Numbered from the stretch's first letter, positions 21,295-32,875 are shown. The stretch: 64,000 bases of DNA from Membranipora membranacea (GCA_914767715.1 OU612074.1:19640062-19704061), one strand, 5' to 3'. Made by a program: numbers and translations. Notes: generated from the sequence alone by a model not told the origin.

Positions 21295-22541
21295 ATGTCG
21301 ATGTCAAAATACTATTCCACTATGGCAGTAGCAAATTATGGTGCCAGTTTTCGGGTCAGGGCCGTGGCCGCAAGAAGAAAATGGTGGAACAAAAGTTATA
21401 TCGCTGCCTCGGAAGTAAGTTCCTTGTCATAATTGTCTACATAAGATGTTTTAGGGCGCAATAAATATTTATGAATATTTGCATACCAGAGCAGCGAAGA
21501 TGCTTTCAATATTAGCTTGTAAGTAACGACAGTAAATATAAAATAAGAATGGGGTTGTGTTTTTCGGAGTAATCTCCCTTGATTATTTACAGATGAGACC
21601 ATACTTTCGCAAAGTTATATGTAAGCCATAATGGAAGCTGTAGTGAAATTCCAACCTTTGAAAAGGTTAGCCTATTGATTCATGACACCCAGCAGCAATA
21701 AAATTTTATTACTTTATAAAATTTCCCACTTGCTCCAAAATTGTTTGTTTTAATTATCATTCCCTTGATGATTCGATGCCTTATCGTGCGGTGGCGACCT
21801 GTTGTGTGCGGTGGGGTCCTGTCCTTGTTGTTATTCTACTAGTCAGCTGCAAAGTCAAATCAGGTGAAAAATAATGCCTCTGCCCAAGTGTCTGTGTAAT
21901 ATGAGCAGAAAGTGACGCTGCAAAAGGCACAGAACTAAACGTGAGTTGATAATTATTCGCTGCGCAATCAAAATATTTTTAAGTTTTTAACATGCCGAGA
22001 CTTATTGTTGTATGCTGCCAATGGGTTCATAATTATTTAAGCTGCAACATTTTATTGGAGCAGTAACATCTAACTCCGGCAGATGGCAGGTGGCAGCAGC
22101 AGCCAAAGCCCAAGGACCATCTACAGCACCAGCACCAGGTAGCCCAGGACCAGGTAGCCCAGTACCAGGTAGCCCAGCACCAGGTAGCCCAGCACCAGGT
22201 AGCCCAGCACCAGGTAGCCCAGCCAGTCCACCGCCGCCTTGTCACCCGGCCAGCCCTCCTACACCAGCAAGACTACAGAGCCCTCAATTTGAAGCATTGA
22301 ACCCTCTTCAACCACAACCAGCTCCGCGAAAGCGTAAGTAACCCTAATGACAAAACTTTTGCAGATTGTTATCATATGAGATTGTTAACTATTGATGAAG
22401 TTTGCACATGAGACAACTAAAAGCCCTTTCTGATATTGTATGGCTCTTCTTAATGACCCATTCACTTTGATATGTCATGATGAAAACCTCCTCTTTCTTT
22501 CTGCAGAGGTAAGTATCAAATATGATGGTAAGACATGTTAA
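21295..22541 (+). CDS. Candidate multi-exon gene B, Pro/Ala/Gly/Ser repeat protein
   Basis: Exon 1 (21295-21414) begins MSMSKYYSTMAVANYGASFR and ends SYIAASE before GTAAGT. A small exon (21593-21620, MRPYFRKVI) follows a TTTACAG acceptor. A longer exon (about 22090-22333) encodes six to seven tandem P-A-P-G-S units and ends QPQPAPRK before a GTAAGT donor. A last segment could be 22507-22541, after CTTTCTGCAG. The phase between the 21620 donor and the repeat exon fits only if the acceptor at 22082 is used, which puts the repeat in a Gln/Val/Ala frame instead. Exon joins are therefore tentative. Basic and Pro-rich composition suggests a nuclear protein; function unknown. Confidence 0.35.
22130..22220 (+). 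repeat. 15-bp tandem repeat inside gene B
   Basis: Six copies of agcaccaggtagccc with a few changes (gacc, gtacc). The 15-bp length keeps any reading frame open and yields P-x-P-G-S repeats in the preferred frame. Confidence 0.8.
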
Positions 22542-23014
22542 CTATTTTTTGAAAGAAATAAAAAACTTCTCGGACCAACGGTATAATCTGAACGGTAAAA
22601 ATCCAAGATGGCCGCCTCAACGTCAGCGATTTTCGACCTCATTTTGGCGTCAAATTTATCGATGATAGTATGGAAAATCTTTAAAAAAAAGTATCTCATA
22701 TATACAATACAGACGTGCTGATTTCAAATCTGCAATAAAAATTAAGGGTTTTTGAGTCTAAATGTGTTTAATTGGACTTTTAAAAACATGCCACATTTAA
22801 CAACATCGCATCGGTATTGAGTCATTGTCACTTGACCAATAGTCCCGAACGTAGCTACACATGACCACTATTGATGCATAATAGTTATAAGTAAATAGGT
22901 AAGTAATCAAGAGTAACCATTAAATTAAAAAACATTTCTCCATGACAGTTCTGGAGTCCAGTATCACTATAATGAGAAATGTATCGAGAGACTGTACACA
23001 TTGGAAACTGCTAT
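22542..23014. other. No gene recognised
   Basis: Non-coding. No repeat or splice-supported frame seen. Confidence 0.45.
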
Positions 23015-23570
23015 GGTGACTCATTGCCACATAGGTGTTATTGTCACAAACCTGCTGCCTGTGTGGTCTGATTATGTCAATCAAGATGACATCATGCTTC
23101 ATTAGACAAAGTTAGGGGAGTCCCCATTGTTTGCTGACAAACTACTGAGCAAAGGTGACTCATTGCCACATAGGTGTTATTGTCACAAACCTGCTGCCTG
23201 TGTGGTCTGATTATGTCAATCAAGATGACATCATGCTTCATTAGACAAAGTTAGGGGAGTCCCCATTGTTTGCTGACAAACTACTGAGCAAAGGTGACTC
23301 ATTGCCACATAGGTGTTATTGTCACAAACCTGCTGCCTGTGTGGTCTGATTATGTCAATCAAGATGACATCATGCTTCATTAGACAAAGTTAGGGGAGTC
23401 CCCATTGTTTGCTGACAAACTACTGAGCAAAGGTGACTCATTGCCACATAGGTGTTATTGTCACAAACCTGCTGCCTGTGTGGTCTGATTATGTCAATCA
23501 AGATGACATCATGCTTCATTAGACAAAGTTAGGGGAGTCCCCATTGTTTGCTGACAAACTACTGAGCAAA
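23015..23570. repeat. 139-bp tandem repeat, four identical copies
   Basis: Units start at 23015, 23154, 23293 and 23432, each beginning ggtgactcattgccacatag and ending ctactgagcaaa. By eye the four copies are identical, implying very recent amplification or an assembly artefact. A diverged start (ggtgaaacattg) follows at 23571. Confidence 0.93.
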
Positions 23571-23646
23571 GGTGAAACATTGATTAGAGCTGGCTGACCA
23601 GTCCACAATTTAGTCAGTTGGCTTAAAGAACAGTTGATTATCTGAA

Positions 23647-25063
23647 ATGGCCTGCAAGTTGAAAGTTCTGTCCACGTGTGACATTCAGACCTATGTTGTG
23701 ACTGAGAACAGAGGGAAATTATCTGTACTAGACGAGACATTAGCTTGTACAATCAGGGAGCGAAGCGGTAAGAAATTTCTGCAGTTTTTTCGATCTTTCC
23801 ACGATGCACTGAGAACCGAGAGGCTTTTGAGAATTAATTCATATACTTATCAGATACATTTATTAAAGAAATGGCGAGTTGTGTTTTATAATGTCTAATA
23901 ATCCAAAACGATAGAGAATAATCAAATTTAGTTTCATGGTGACGGTAATGTTAATTTTTGGAACTCTGTGAATTTGCTACAAATTTGAGTACGGCTCCTA
24001 CTCAATTAAAGAAGATCGTGAAATAGACGCAATCGATTTTGTAGGTGTCGCTGTTGCAGCCTTAGATAGTGTATGCTTCCATCATCTCGCTATTTACACT
24101 GATAACTATAGTAACAATATCTTTATCAACACCGCGTGTCTTGATCTATTTGCTACACACAGGAAACTTTATCGAAATGACTTGCGACCGATCGATCACA
24201 CGATCCTGTCAGATCTCAAACTCCGTAATGTAAGGAGTCATATTGGACGTAACATTTGCAAGAATTGCATTAGAAAAATTCAAAAGATAGACATAATTAG
24301 CCCCGAAGCCGAGTCTCCTCATGCAAGAACTTCCTACACACCTCAATCTGAACAGCTGGAGAGAAGCTTGACAACATTGAATGAGTCACTAGCTAATATA
24401 ACCACACCTGTAAGGGCAGAACAATTAGTCAAATTACCGAAGATTCGCCGGACTGGTTTTATCGCCGCCAAGGCTGAGAAAGTGAAACGGAAAATTTCTG
24501 AACAACTCGGTGAAGCCATTGGGGTTGTTGAACGTATTCCGCCAACTCCAGACTTTCATGAGCAGCTCATGAATGAACTGAAAGTGAAAATTCGCCTCTG
24601 CTCATACAACGATCAAATCAAATATCTAACACTTTTGCCACTTGAATGGAGTAGGGAGCATATCATGCATGAGTTCAGTGTATCAGAGAGACAAGTGCGA
24701 GAGGCGAAGAATTTAAAGAGAAGTCATGGAATTCTATCAGATGTTCCTATGACTAATAAAGGTAACAAACCACTAAGCGAGAATGTTAAACAGGCTGTAT
24801 ATTCCTTTTATACTGACAGTGAGTTTGTACGTGTTATGCCGGGAACGAAGGATGTGGTCTCTTCTCGAAATGCTTCGGGTATTAAAGGATTACTGACACC
24901 TTGGAGGTTTTGGTATCGTTTTGAAGCTCTTAGTCTAACTAAGATAACACTGGCAATGTCTAAATTAGATTGTGGCCTCATTTCAAGGAATAAGCCATTG
25001 AGGGAGCAAAATTCTTCTCATATAATCTCATATACTCATATTGTCTCCCCTCACAGATCTTAG
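23647..25063 (+). CDS. Two-exon gene of an uncharacterised multicopy invertebrate family
   Basis: Exon 1 (23647-23767) begins MACKLKVLSTCDIQTYVVTE and ends at GCG|GTAAGA. Exon 2 starts at 24045 after TTTTGTAG. The splice keeps phase (G|GT) and gives an uninterrupted frame to 25063, unless a further intron starts at the GTATTA at 24879. Features: DLFATHRKLYRNDLRPIDHT, a Cys pair (NICKNCIRK), a Ser/Thr/Pro linker, then a Lys/Arg-rich helical segment (AAKAEKVKRKISEQLGEAIG) and VYSFYTDSEFVRVMPGTKDV. I recall similar VMPGxKDxVSVR sequences in many copies in marine invertebrate genomes, probably transposon-derived, normally continuing into a Cys-rich half. Here the text after NASG departs from that pattern, suggesting truncation or an unrecognised intron. 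Confidence 0.55.
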
Positions 25064-25513
25064 AGAAGACAACTCATCTAGTAAATCCCTTATGAGCAGT
25101 AACCTCATTTCCTGAATTCTCAAATACACACCCCCATCTAAATGTTTATGATTCACATTGATTACTATGACTATGTAAACAAAGGCAAGCTTAACCGCAG
25201 TTGATGTATTTTACGTGTTGTCATTATGGGCATTCCATCACAAGTGTGATTCATTCAATGGGCATACAGACAAAAGTCAATGATGGTATAACATCATTCA
25301 TTGTTACAACATCACAGTACATAGCAAACAGCAATTGTAAAGGGTGATTGTTCAAAGTGACCACATTTGAAGCCTGGCCCTTTGATCTCTGCCTTCTCAG
25401 TGAAGCCCAGTGAGGGCAGATTTACTAAACATACCAAAATAACTGACTGACTGATGACTATGACCAGAAATTTGTTTGGCGATTCATTTCTATTTCATTA
25501 ATTGAGTGCACTT
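25064..25513. other. No gene recognised
   Basis: Non-coding; nothing supported. Confidence 0.4.
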
Positions 25514-25654
25514 ATGCCACACACACTTGCTGGGCAGAATTCTCAACAAATGGCTGCTAACTATAACATTCCATCAGACTCTGAGGACAGTGAAGAGGAT
25601 TATTTTTCAGCAGAGGAGGACATTAATTATGAGAATGGCAATATTTTAAAATGA
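25514..25654 (+). CDS. Short acidic ORF, possible first exon
   Basis: 46 codons from ATG 25514, with a second in-frame ATG at 25550. It is strongly acidic (YNIPSDSEDSEEDYFSAEED), a composition typical of N-termini of transposase-like proteins. A TTTTCTTAGCAG acceptor follows at about 25697, so the ORF could be spliced onward into 25698-25938, but the join is not phase-tested. Function unknown. Confidence 0.3.
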   Translation: MPHTLAGQNSQQMAANYNIPSDSEDSEEDYFSAEEDINYENGNILK

Positions 25655-27487
25655 CGATGACACAAATAATATGCTCTTTCCTGTATTTTCTTAGCAGGAA
25701 AATTTGTGTAAACAAACGCAGTCCATTGCCATACTCTGGATCTTGTGGCCAAGGGTATGCCGGGAATCCTGGACAGAGCATGCAATATCTAGATGGTCCC
25801 ATTACTAATTTTATGTGCGTTCAGGCCAAAATTTACAAGGCAAATGAGATTATAAAGCGGTGGTCCTCAGATCATTCTGGATTGCTCATGACAGTGGCCA
25901 CTATATTAGCTAAGTACAGGCTTCAGCTGTGCAAGTGAAGGGAAATGAAAAGACAAAAACTTCTAACAGGAAAAGTCAGCAGTCCAAGACAGTATGGTCG
26001 TCCAACATCAAAAAGCAATGTCCTAAAACCTAGATCAAAGAAGAGCAGAAGCCGCACCAGAAAATAAGACTGAGGCAACACAGGAACCGATGCCCCTAAA
26101 AAGTACTCAAGCCGAGGGAATATTTTCACCTCTGTCTCTCAACTTTTCGGCTTCCCACTTTATCCAGAACCCGTATTGAAATTTGGTGAGAGATAATTAT
26201 TATTATAATCTGAGTCTCTGATGGTACTAGAAGCCATCCTCTGGCTTGTAGTTTGTGAATATTTGGAGTTTCCTTATTGACAATGTAAATAAATACTGGC
26301 TTCATGCTGGGGTCTGCATTTCCCAAATTGTAGCTCCTTATAATATGTTGTAAAATTGTCCCTTAATTACTGTATAACGGTAAATGAGATTTTTTAAATC
26401 TTCAAACCTTTTACTGAAAACTGAATCAAATTTCTTACAACACTCCTGTTCTATTACAATTAAAAAAAAGATTATTTGACTCCTAAGCTGTAGAATGTAG
26501 ACGGCTGTGAACCCTTAATGCAAAAAAAGTTTTTGCAGGAAACAGATCGTGCTGACCGTTAACCTTTCATTCAGGCCAATTCAATCTTACTGAAATACCC
26601 TCGGAAGGCAAGTGGTAGGAAACTTGAAAACACCATGAAAGGTTCCTCATTGTGATCATGGACCACAGGCTAGTTGCCAAAAAAATATGCCCACCCGGGT
26701 TTTACATGCCTGTGACGTCAGCTGAGAGGAAGGATGCCATCACCAGAGTGGTTTTTTGCACTAGCTCCCTGGCTGTTGGCGTTTATATCTCAAATGTCAA
26801 GTATATAATTCATTATGGTGCTCCCTAATTTGTACAGGATTTCCTGCAGGTGACTGGCCGTTCAGTTCGAATTTCATTATCACATGGACTTTCCGTTTTC
26901 ATTAAATTTCCTAGGATGAATTCTAGGGGACTGGGGGACACCATGAAAGCCTATGTTGAAGGAGAGAGCTGTCGGATAGCAATTCTTAAGTTATTCAGCT
27001 CTAGCAGCTCTCAGACTACGTCTATTTAATGCTGTGACATATGTTTCAGAGCTGCTGCAGAACTGTTATTAATCCATATTTCATCGAGTTTTAAGAGTGA
27101 ACAGAGCATAGGGGATGCTGAAATTGATCCATGCAACGATTAAAATATACTCCAATACCAGCAATGTAAATATAGCTAAGTACCGGCCTCAGCTGCAAGC
27201 GAAGTCGCAAATATCGGAAGCAATGAAACAAAATCAGAACAAAATCTAATCTAATAAAAATCGAATCTAATCATTTAACTTTCTACATGTATGCTTCTAA
27301 AAGTGCTTGTGGGATTTTCATTGTGGACACTCCATTCAGGTGCCAACTGAAGAACTGTAGCTAACATGGTTTTACTCTTCAGATTTGAAGTTTGCCTATT
27401 GCCTATTTGTTAGCGCCATTTATTATGAAATGGCTTTTCTTTCCATATACCTTCTATGATATACCGTATATAATTCTTTATGAACAG
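25655..27487. other. No clear gene
   Basis: 25698-25938 is an open stretch without a recognised domain. The phrase gctaagtacaggcttcagctg at about 25908 is echoed as gctaagtaccggcctcagctg at about 27176, so the region contains a short duplication. No other feature supported. Confidence 0.4.
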
Positions 27488-27970
27488 ATAACATATGATC
27501 AAAAGAACCTTCGGAATCACCTATACAAATGTCTGGATTATGGTCAGTTAACCCCGTTTCCAAGAAGTGCAGAGACGAATAGACATAGGATACAATCCAG
27601 GTATATCACACTGAAAGTAAGTGAGCAAATCTTGTAACTTCTGTGTATGGATTGTGTAAGCAAACGCGAGGACTAAAATATCTTATGCACATATAACGCC
27701 GCTTGTACTTACATCAACGTCAAAAGGGATCCCTAGGTTTAAAATGTTGAACAATTCCTTTTTTCATGCACACTTTCATGAAATCTTTTTTTTTTATAGG
27801 TATCCTGTATATGCCGGCTTCCATGGAACCACACAGATGGGGAAGAAGGCGTCGAATGTGACATCTGTCATGATTTTTATCATGCTACTTGCATAGGGAT
27901 GGAGGGATGCTTCTCTGGTAGAAAAAGAGTGATGTACACATGTGCTGCATGTGCTGACTGTCTACAGTAG
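27488..27970 (+). CDS. Orphan 3' exons encoding a PHD finger
   Basis: Exon 27488-27616 follows a TATGAACAG acceptor and reads ITYDQKNLRNHLYKCLDYGQ then LTPFPRSAETNRHRIQSR. A phase-0 intron (GTAAGT ... TTTTTATAG) leads to 27800-27970, ending in TAG. The last exon encodes a compact PHD-type zinc finger: CICRLPW, VECDICHDFYHATCIGM and YTCAAC, giving C4HC3 spacing. PHD fingers commonly bind histone tails. In sponge and other invertebrate genomes I recall this linker-plus-PHD ending following a Ulp1-type protease in transposon-derived genes. No such protease is seen upstream, so this looks like a severed 3' end. Confidence 0.55.
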
Positions 27971-29690
27971 ATTGAGTGTATATGAAGCGGCAATCTATTA
28001 AACGAATTTGCCTTTATATTTATATATATGCATATATATATCATTGGGATGCTCTCGACACGCTTGGCAAACAAGACATAATAATGGAGTAATAACCTAT
28101 ATCTGTTTCACTTGAAACATAATGCATTGAAGTGGAGTTTTTTGAGTGAATAATCATGTCCACACAGTCATACGCTAATTAATGAAGGTCAATTTTAACA
28201 TCAGCGAGATTTTGTACCCAAAACAATGTTGTCCTTATGAAATGGCGACGTTTTCTATGGGTACTGCAGTGCAGATGAAATGAATGTACTTTGCTTGATT
28301 GCAGTTAAAAAGACAAAAACTGAAATTGAGCCAGCAAGTGCCCATTAATACAGTAATGAAAAAACGAGATGGGCCAGGTACTGATAAATTAATTAGAAAA
28401 GGTATTCGCTTAAAATATTTTTACTGCCAAGTGCAGTACAGGTTTGAATCGGTATTGCTCGACCACTTCTCGTTAATACATGTGCACATGTAATCAATGC
28501 AGTGTGTGTAAAATGTCTACTCTAATAAACAACCATTTCTGCTGGTTCCATCCAAAGCGGGTCCAAAACCACCCAACTTGTATAGTATGTATGCGATAGA
28601 TAACTTAGTTTTAGTTGCATAGTAGAGTAGGGTTGGGATTTCAGGGGATTTCATTGATGTTTAGTGGATTTGTATGTATGTATGCATGTACTACGCATCA
28701 AGAAAGGAAATTTCTCGATTTGTTGCATCCATGTACAAGTAAATCAATGTGAAGAAGCAATCAACAATGTACTGGAAAACCCATCCACTGATATCATAGA
28801 ACTATGACTTCTATTGGAAAACCCAACATGTGCACACATTGTTTATCAAAGTGAGGTTGACCAATCATTAAAGAGTATTTTATTAACCAATCAGCGTGTG
28901 CGTGAAGTGTTCTCCTGATAGAAAAATCCCAGAAGATCAATATTTGAGTGGTGCGGTACAAGCTCATCATTTTTTAAAGTTTTTTTTCCGTTGAATTTAA
29001 TATAATTTAAATGTCAGCATTTTGGTTCACTTGCCCCTGTTTATCAACCAATGCATTACAATGGCAAAGTGGCTAGGTGGTGCTCCTACCCCTGTTCACG
29101 GGGTAAATGCACCACCTAGACACATATTTTTAGGCGCATCATATCAAGCAATGATATTTAGTTAACAGTATTCTAATGCAAATATTCTTGTTCAGCACAT
29201 TCTTAAGTCTCACAGTGACCAATATTAGACTAAAATATTTAGTTTAAGCAAAGCAATAGGACTGCAAAGTCTAATTACCCATTTTTGGTGGTGCACTTAC
29301 CCCACTTGACTATATTCACAAGTTAATCAGAAAATAAATAGTTGTATTTTGCACACTATCTTTGCTTGATTCTCATAGCTGATCAGTAGTCATTTTAATG
29401 CCAACAGGTTTCTGTTTTGTGTGTATATATGAGAGCACTGTTAATTAGTGTTGTTTTCACTGACTTGGATGTATTGAGTGTTTGCTGTCACATCTAAAGC
29501 ATCCCATCTATTGATTGAGAGATGCAAATTGACATAGGCATAAAATGAGACTGATGATACATTCGGGCTATTTTCATCGAAAGAAATCCAGCAAACACTG
29601 GAGTAAAAGACTGGCTGCACCGTAACATTTTCAACTACGAGTTTAATCTTTCATTGAGATATCCCCATAGCAACATGTGCTAAATGTGAA
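27971..29690. other. No clear gene
   Basis: A possible exon at 28304-28493 follows a TTGATTGCAG acceptor (LKRQKLKLSQQVPINTVMKK) and ends in TAA at 28491-28493; it has no recognisable domain. The rest is AT-rich with a short tatgtatg run near 28670. Confidence 0.35.
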
Positions 29691-29699
29691 AACTGACAG

Positions 29700-31092
29700 C
29701 AGGAATTAAGGCGACCCAAGCTGGTGGGGATAACATGAGAAGCGCAGCAACTCAAATCAGAGCATGAGCTTCATGTTAGAATGGCTGATGTCCTCAATGT
29801 GCAGATGAGGGAGGATGCCAAAGCTGCCAAAGAAGCTGGCAATGCTGATGTTTTCCGCATGGACCTTAAATAGTTGCCCTTACCCTTAACTGGAATAGGC
29901 CAAGAGTATGACAAGCCTCAGTTGTGGCTGCAGAATCTGTGCATCCATAGCATCGTTAGTGAGAGGGCACCATTCATGTACCTATATGCAGGGAAGGATG
30001 AAATGAATGAATGCTGTTGAGGTGCTGAAATGATGAATGAAATGATGTTATAGCTTGCATGGGTCATTATTTGGAGCCGCTCCCAGACCATATCACCAAG
30101 ATCACTATCCTGGTGGAAAAGTGGATCTATTAATACTAAAATAAGCGTGGTCACACATATGTATCAATAATAGTGTATCATAAAAGCTGAAAAAGCTAGT
30201 AGTTAATCAGGACGAAGAGACGCTCTATCGACAGATGGTTTCATTTTTTAGTAGGCAAAAGTGTAGTTAGAACCTAAAGCGTTGTACTATGAAATTTTGT
30301 TCAGTGGTTTGTTTTTAATCCGGTATTTCTTCAACAAGTACCTCTACGCATGTCTGGTTTGTTTGGTGAAAAGTCGCAGGTCAAAACTAACAGAGTTGGA
30401 GCTTAAATATCCTCTTCCCAGACACAAGAAAAATTTTACACCAGATTATGATATTTTGATATTGGCGAGAAGAACGAAGAAAAAAGACAAGGTTACTCTG
30501 CCTTCAGAATGGGTAAATCTCATCGGAAACACCGACCAAGGAAACCCCTTCAATAGCGTATACGTAGAGCATCCTGTAACTGACAGCATGCTACCAGACA
30601 GCACACCAGTTGTAATGGTGAAATGGTAATTGGCATATGAGCCAGTTGTAAAAGCCATTATCGGCATCAGCACCTTTAGAGGCATCAACTTCAAACAAGT
30701 ATCAGTCCAGAGCAGAGTAGCCATGACCGATATGTCAACTCCAAGTCATGCTCTCTTACATTCTCACTGCATACCATGCCCAGGTTGTGACCTTCCAATC
30801 AATTCTTGTTGACTGCAAGAACATAAACTACCAACAGGACGAACAACGATCTCAAAGAATGGCACCATCGACTCAATGGAAAACTCACGATCAGCAATCC
30901 GAACACGTACACATTATTCTCCATATTAATGCGTGAGGCAGTTTTGGCCCACATTAACACACATCTGGTGGCCAACAAGGCCTACACAAAGCGAAGCAAG
31001 TGGAACCAGTCCGTGGAATTCCACTGGGAAATTTATCAACAGTACAACAAACCATCCCAGTTTTTTTATGTGATGTTGTAGGTTATGTCCCA
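29700..31092 (+). pseudogene. Degraded transposon-like ORF family, fragments
   Basis: Several fragments in different frames: about 29745-29870 (EHELHVRMADVLNVQMREDA, stop), 29880-30020 (YDKPQLWLQNLCIHSIVSER), 30400-30629 (HKKNFTPDYDILILARRTKK ... VTLPSEWVNLIGNTDQGNPF) and 30932-31084 (MREAVLAHINTHLVANKAYT). The first and third resemble, from memory, conserved stretches of a multicopy invertebrate family of uncharacterised, probably transposon-derived proteins. Stops and frame changes mean no intact product. The minus-strand frame over 30446-30724 is a shadow. Confidence 0.35.
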
Positions 31093-31204
31093 GAAGGCTA
31101 TGAAGATTAGGAACTAAATTATAAGTGAATAGCAACTACCTTGAAACAAAGCATTTATATACCATTTGTTCAGTCTCACTGACAGCGTGTTTGCCATACA
31201 TACT

Positions 31205-31429
31205 TTACTTTCTCTTGATGAGACCAAGCGCTCTGTAAGCCTGGGCTGTAATTTTAGTCATAGTTTTGTTCCATTTTAGATTAGAATCAATGTGTACACC
31301 TAGATATTTGACAGAGTTTGCTACAGGGATAAAATCAGTACCTAGCATAAATCGGGTTGTCGAAATTTCAGTACCAATTTGCATGTAGCAGAACAAAACA
31401 TGCCTTATCATTGAGTATTGTTCTACCAA
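31205..31429 (-). pseudogene. LINE reverse-transcriptase fragment (C-terminal)
   Basis: The minus strand reads DFIPVANSVKYLGVHIDSNL followed by KWNKTMTKITAQAYRALGLIKRK to a stop at 31205. The KYLGV.ID..L.W pattern with a following A.R.LGL.+R helix is a hallmark of the region after the catalytic palm in non-LTR retrotransposon RTs of the Jockey/CR1/RTE groups. Only about 70 codons remain and the catalytic motifs are absent, so this is a dead scrap. Confidence 0.7.
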
Positions 31430-31711
31430 GTATGACTTTTACAGGGAATAAGGAATTGCTAAGCGATCAAGGTTTCAGAGAGCAGGTTAGGGTGCTGTTT
31501 ACAAGGAGAGTTTTGGACTGCAGACTGGTAGGCAGCCATTATTTTCTTGCCCCAGCAATGTTTGTAATCTGAGATATGCAAAACTTGGGTAATCGGCATG
31601 TTGGGTGACCCCGCAATGAGACGGAGATCATACACCATTACTCAATGACCGACTGTTCAGTGATGATATATTCCTCATTTATTCAGATAGAAACGCTTGT
31701 ACTGACAAGAC

Positions 31712-32875
31712 ATGCCAAGAGATTCAGCTTGTGTAAGGTGGTGCTTCACTATTAACAATTGGACAGTTGAACAGTATGGAGAGGTGGAATTGTTCCTTCC
31801 TGAACAAGTCAAGTATTGCATTATTGGCAAGGAGAAAGGAAAGAATGGGACAGTTCATTTACAGGGCTACATTGAACTTAACACAAGAAAGCGGTTCAGT
31901 CAAGTACGTGATATGTTCCAACTCTCCAATCCACATCTGGGAGAGTAAGAGGAACCCCTCAACAAAACAGAGAGTACTGTAGCAAGGAAGAGAGCTTCAC
32001 AGAGTATGGATCAATCTCTAATGAGCAGGGTAAGCGATCAGACCTTGAGTTGCTTGCCTCCTCCATGCAAGAGGGCAAGACTGTCACAGAGGTAGCAGAG
32101 GAGTATCCAGTGCAGTTCATTAAATTCCACAGAGGGATACGGGAGTTTAGTTCCATCCTTCAAGAATCCCACAAGAGAGACAAAAAGACAATGCTCATGT
32201 GTCATTGTTGGAGAAACTGGATGTGGCAAGTCTAGTTTTGCAGCCAGAGTTAGCAGCATGTTCTACCCCAATTCCACTTACTATAAACCAAGAGGTGAAT
32301 GGTGGGATGGATATGAAGGAGATGGATTGGTCATCATGGATGACTTCTATGGCTGGATCAAGTACGACCAGCTTCTTAAGATTTGTGACAGGTATCCATA
32401 CATACAGAGTACCCGTTAAAGGGGGATTTAGACAATTCCAGAGTCAGTGCATCATACTCACCAGTAATTCAGAGCCAAAAGACTGGTACAAGTTTGACAA
32501 CTACCAAGGAGGAGCTGCCCTCACAAGAAGAATTGATCTCCAATGGATTGGACTTGAGTGTGGAGGAGAGTTATCTGACCCGTCTGATGAGGTCTTTCAA
32601 CGAGTTTCTGAGAAGTTAAAAGAGAAGGGGCATAATGTTGACCCTGAGCAGCCAAGCCAGGATGAGGAGCCAACCCTGTCAGAGGTCAAGAGTGAGCCTA
32701 AGGTCCCCAAACCCCAAACACTAGATAGATTGACTTAACTGGATCAGACAGTGAGACAGACTATGACAGTGATGATAGCTTCATACAGAGCCAAGGCTCA
32801 TGTCAGAGAGCAGCCAAAAGGGCTAGATATGTCATTGAGAGTGACAGTGATGAGTTAACAGACTATGATATTTGA
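31712..32875 (+). pseudogene. Endogenous CRESS-DNA virus Rep-like gene, frameshifted
   Basis: A remnant of a rolling-circle replication initiator. ATG 31712 opens a frame to 31948 carrying HUH-endonuclease motif I (CFTINNW, about 31742-31762) and motif II (HLQGY, 31856-31870). Motif III (YCSK, 31975-31986) lies in a second frame running to about 32235. A superfamily-3 helicase follows: Walker A (GETGCGKS, 32210-32233) and Walker B (VIMDDF, 32330-32347) in a third segment, then a fourth frame to 32738 with ILTSN (motif C type). An acidic Ser/Asp tail in another frame ends at 32873-32875. Frame changes fall at about 31945-31975, 32190-32205 and 32395-32410. Domain order and spacing match circovirus/cyclovirus-like Reps. 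No capsid gene or stem-loop nonanucleotide origin is seen, so this is a non-functional viral fossil. Confidence 0.85.

Noticed and set aside
23015..23570. CRISPR-like array
   Set aside because: Direct repeats are head-to-tail 139-bp units with no unique spacers, in a eukaryotic genome.
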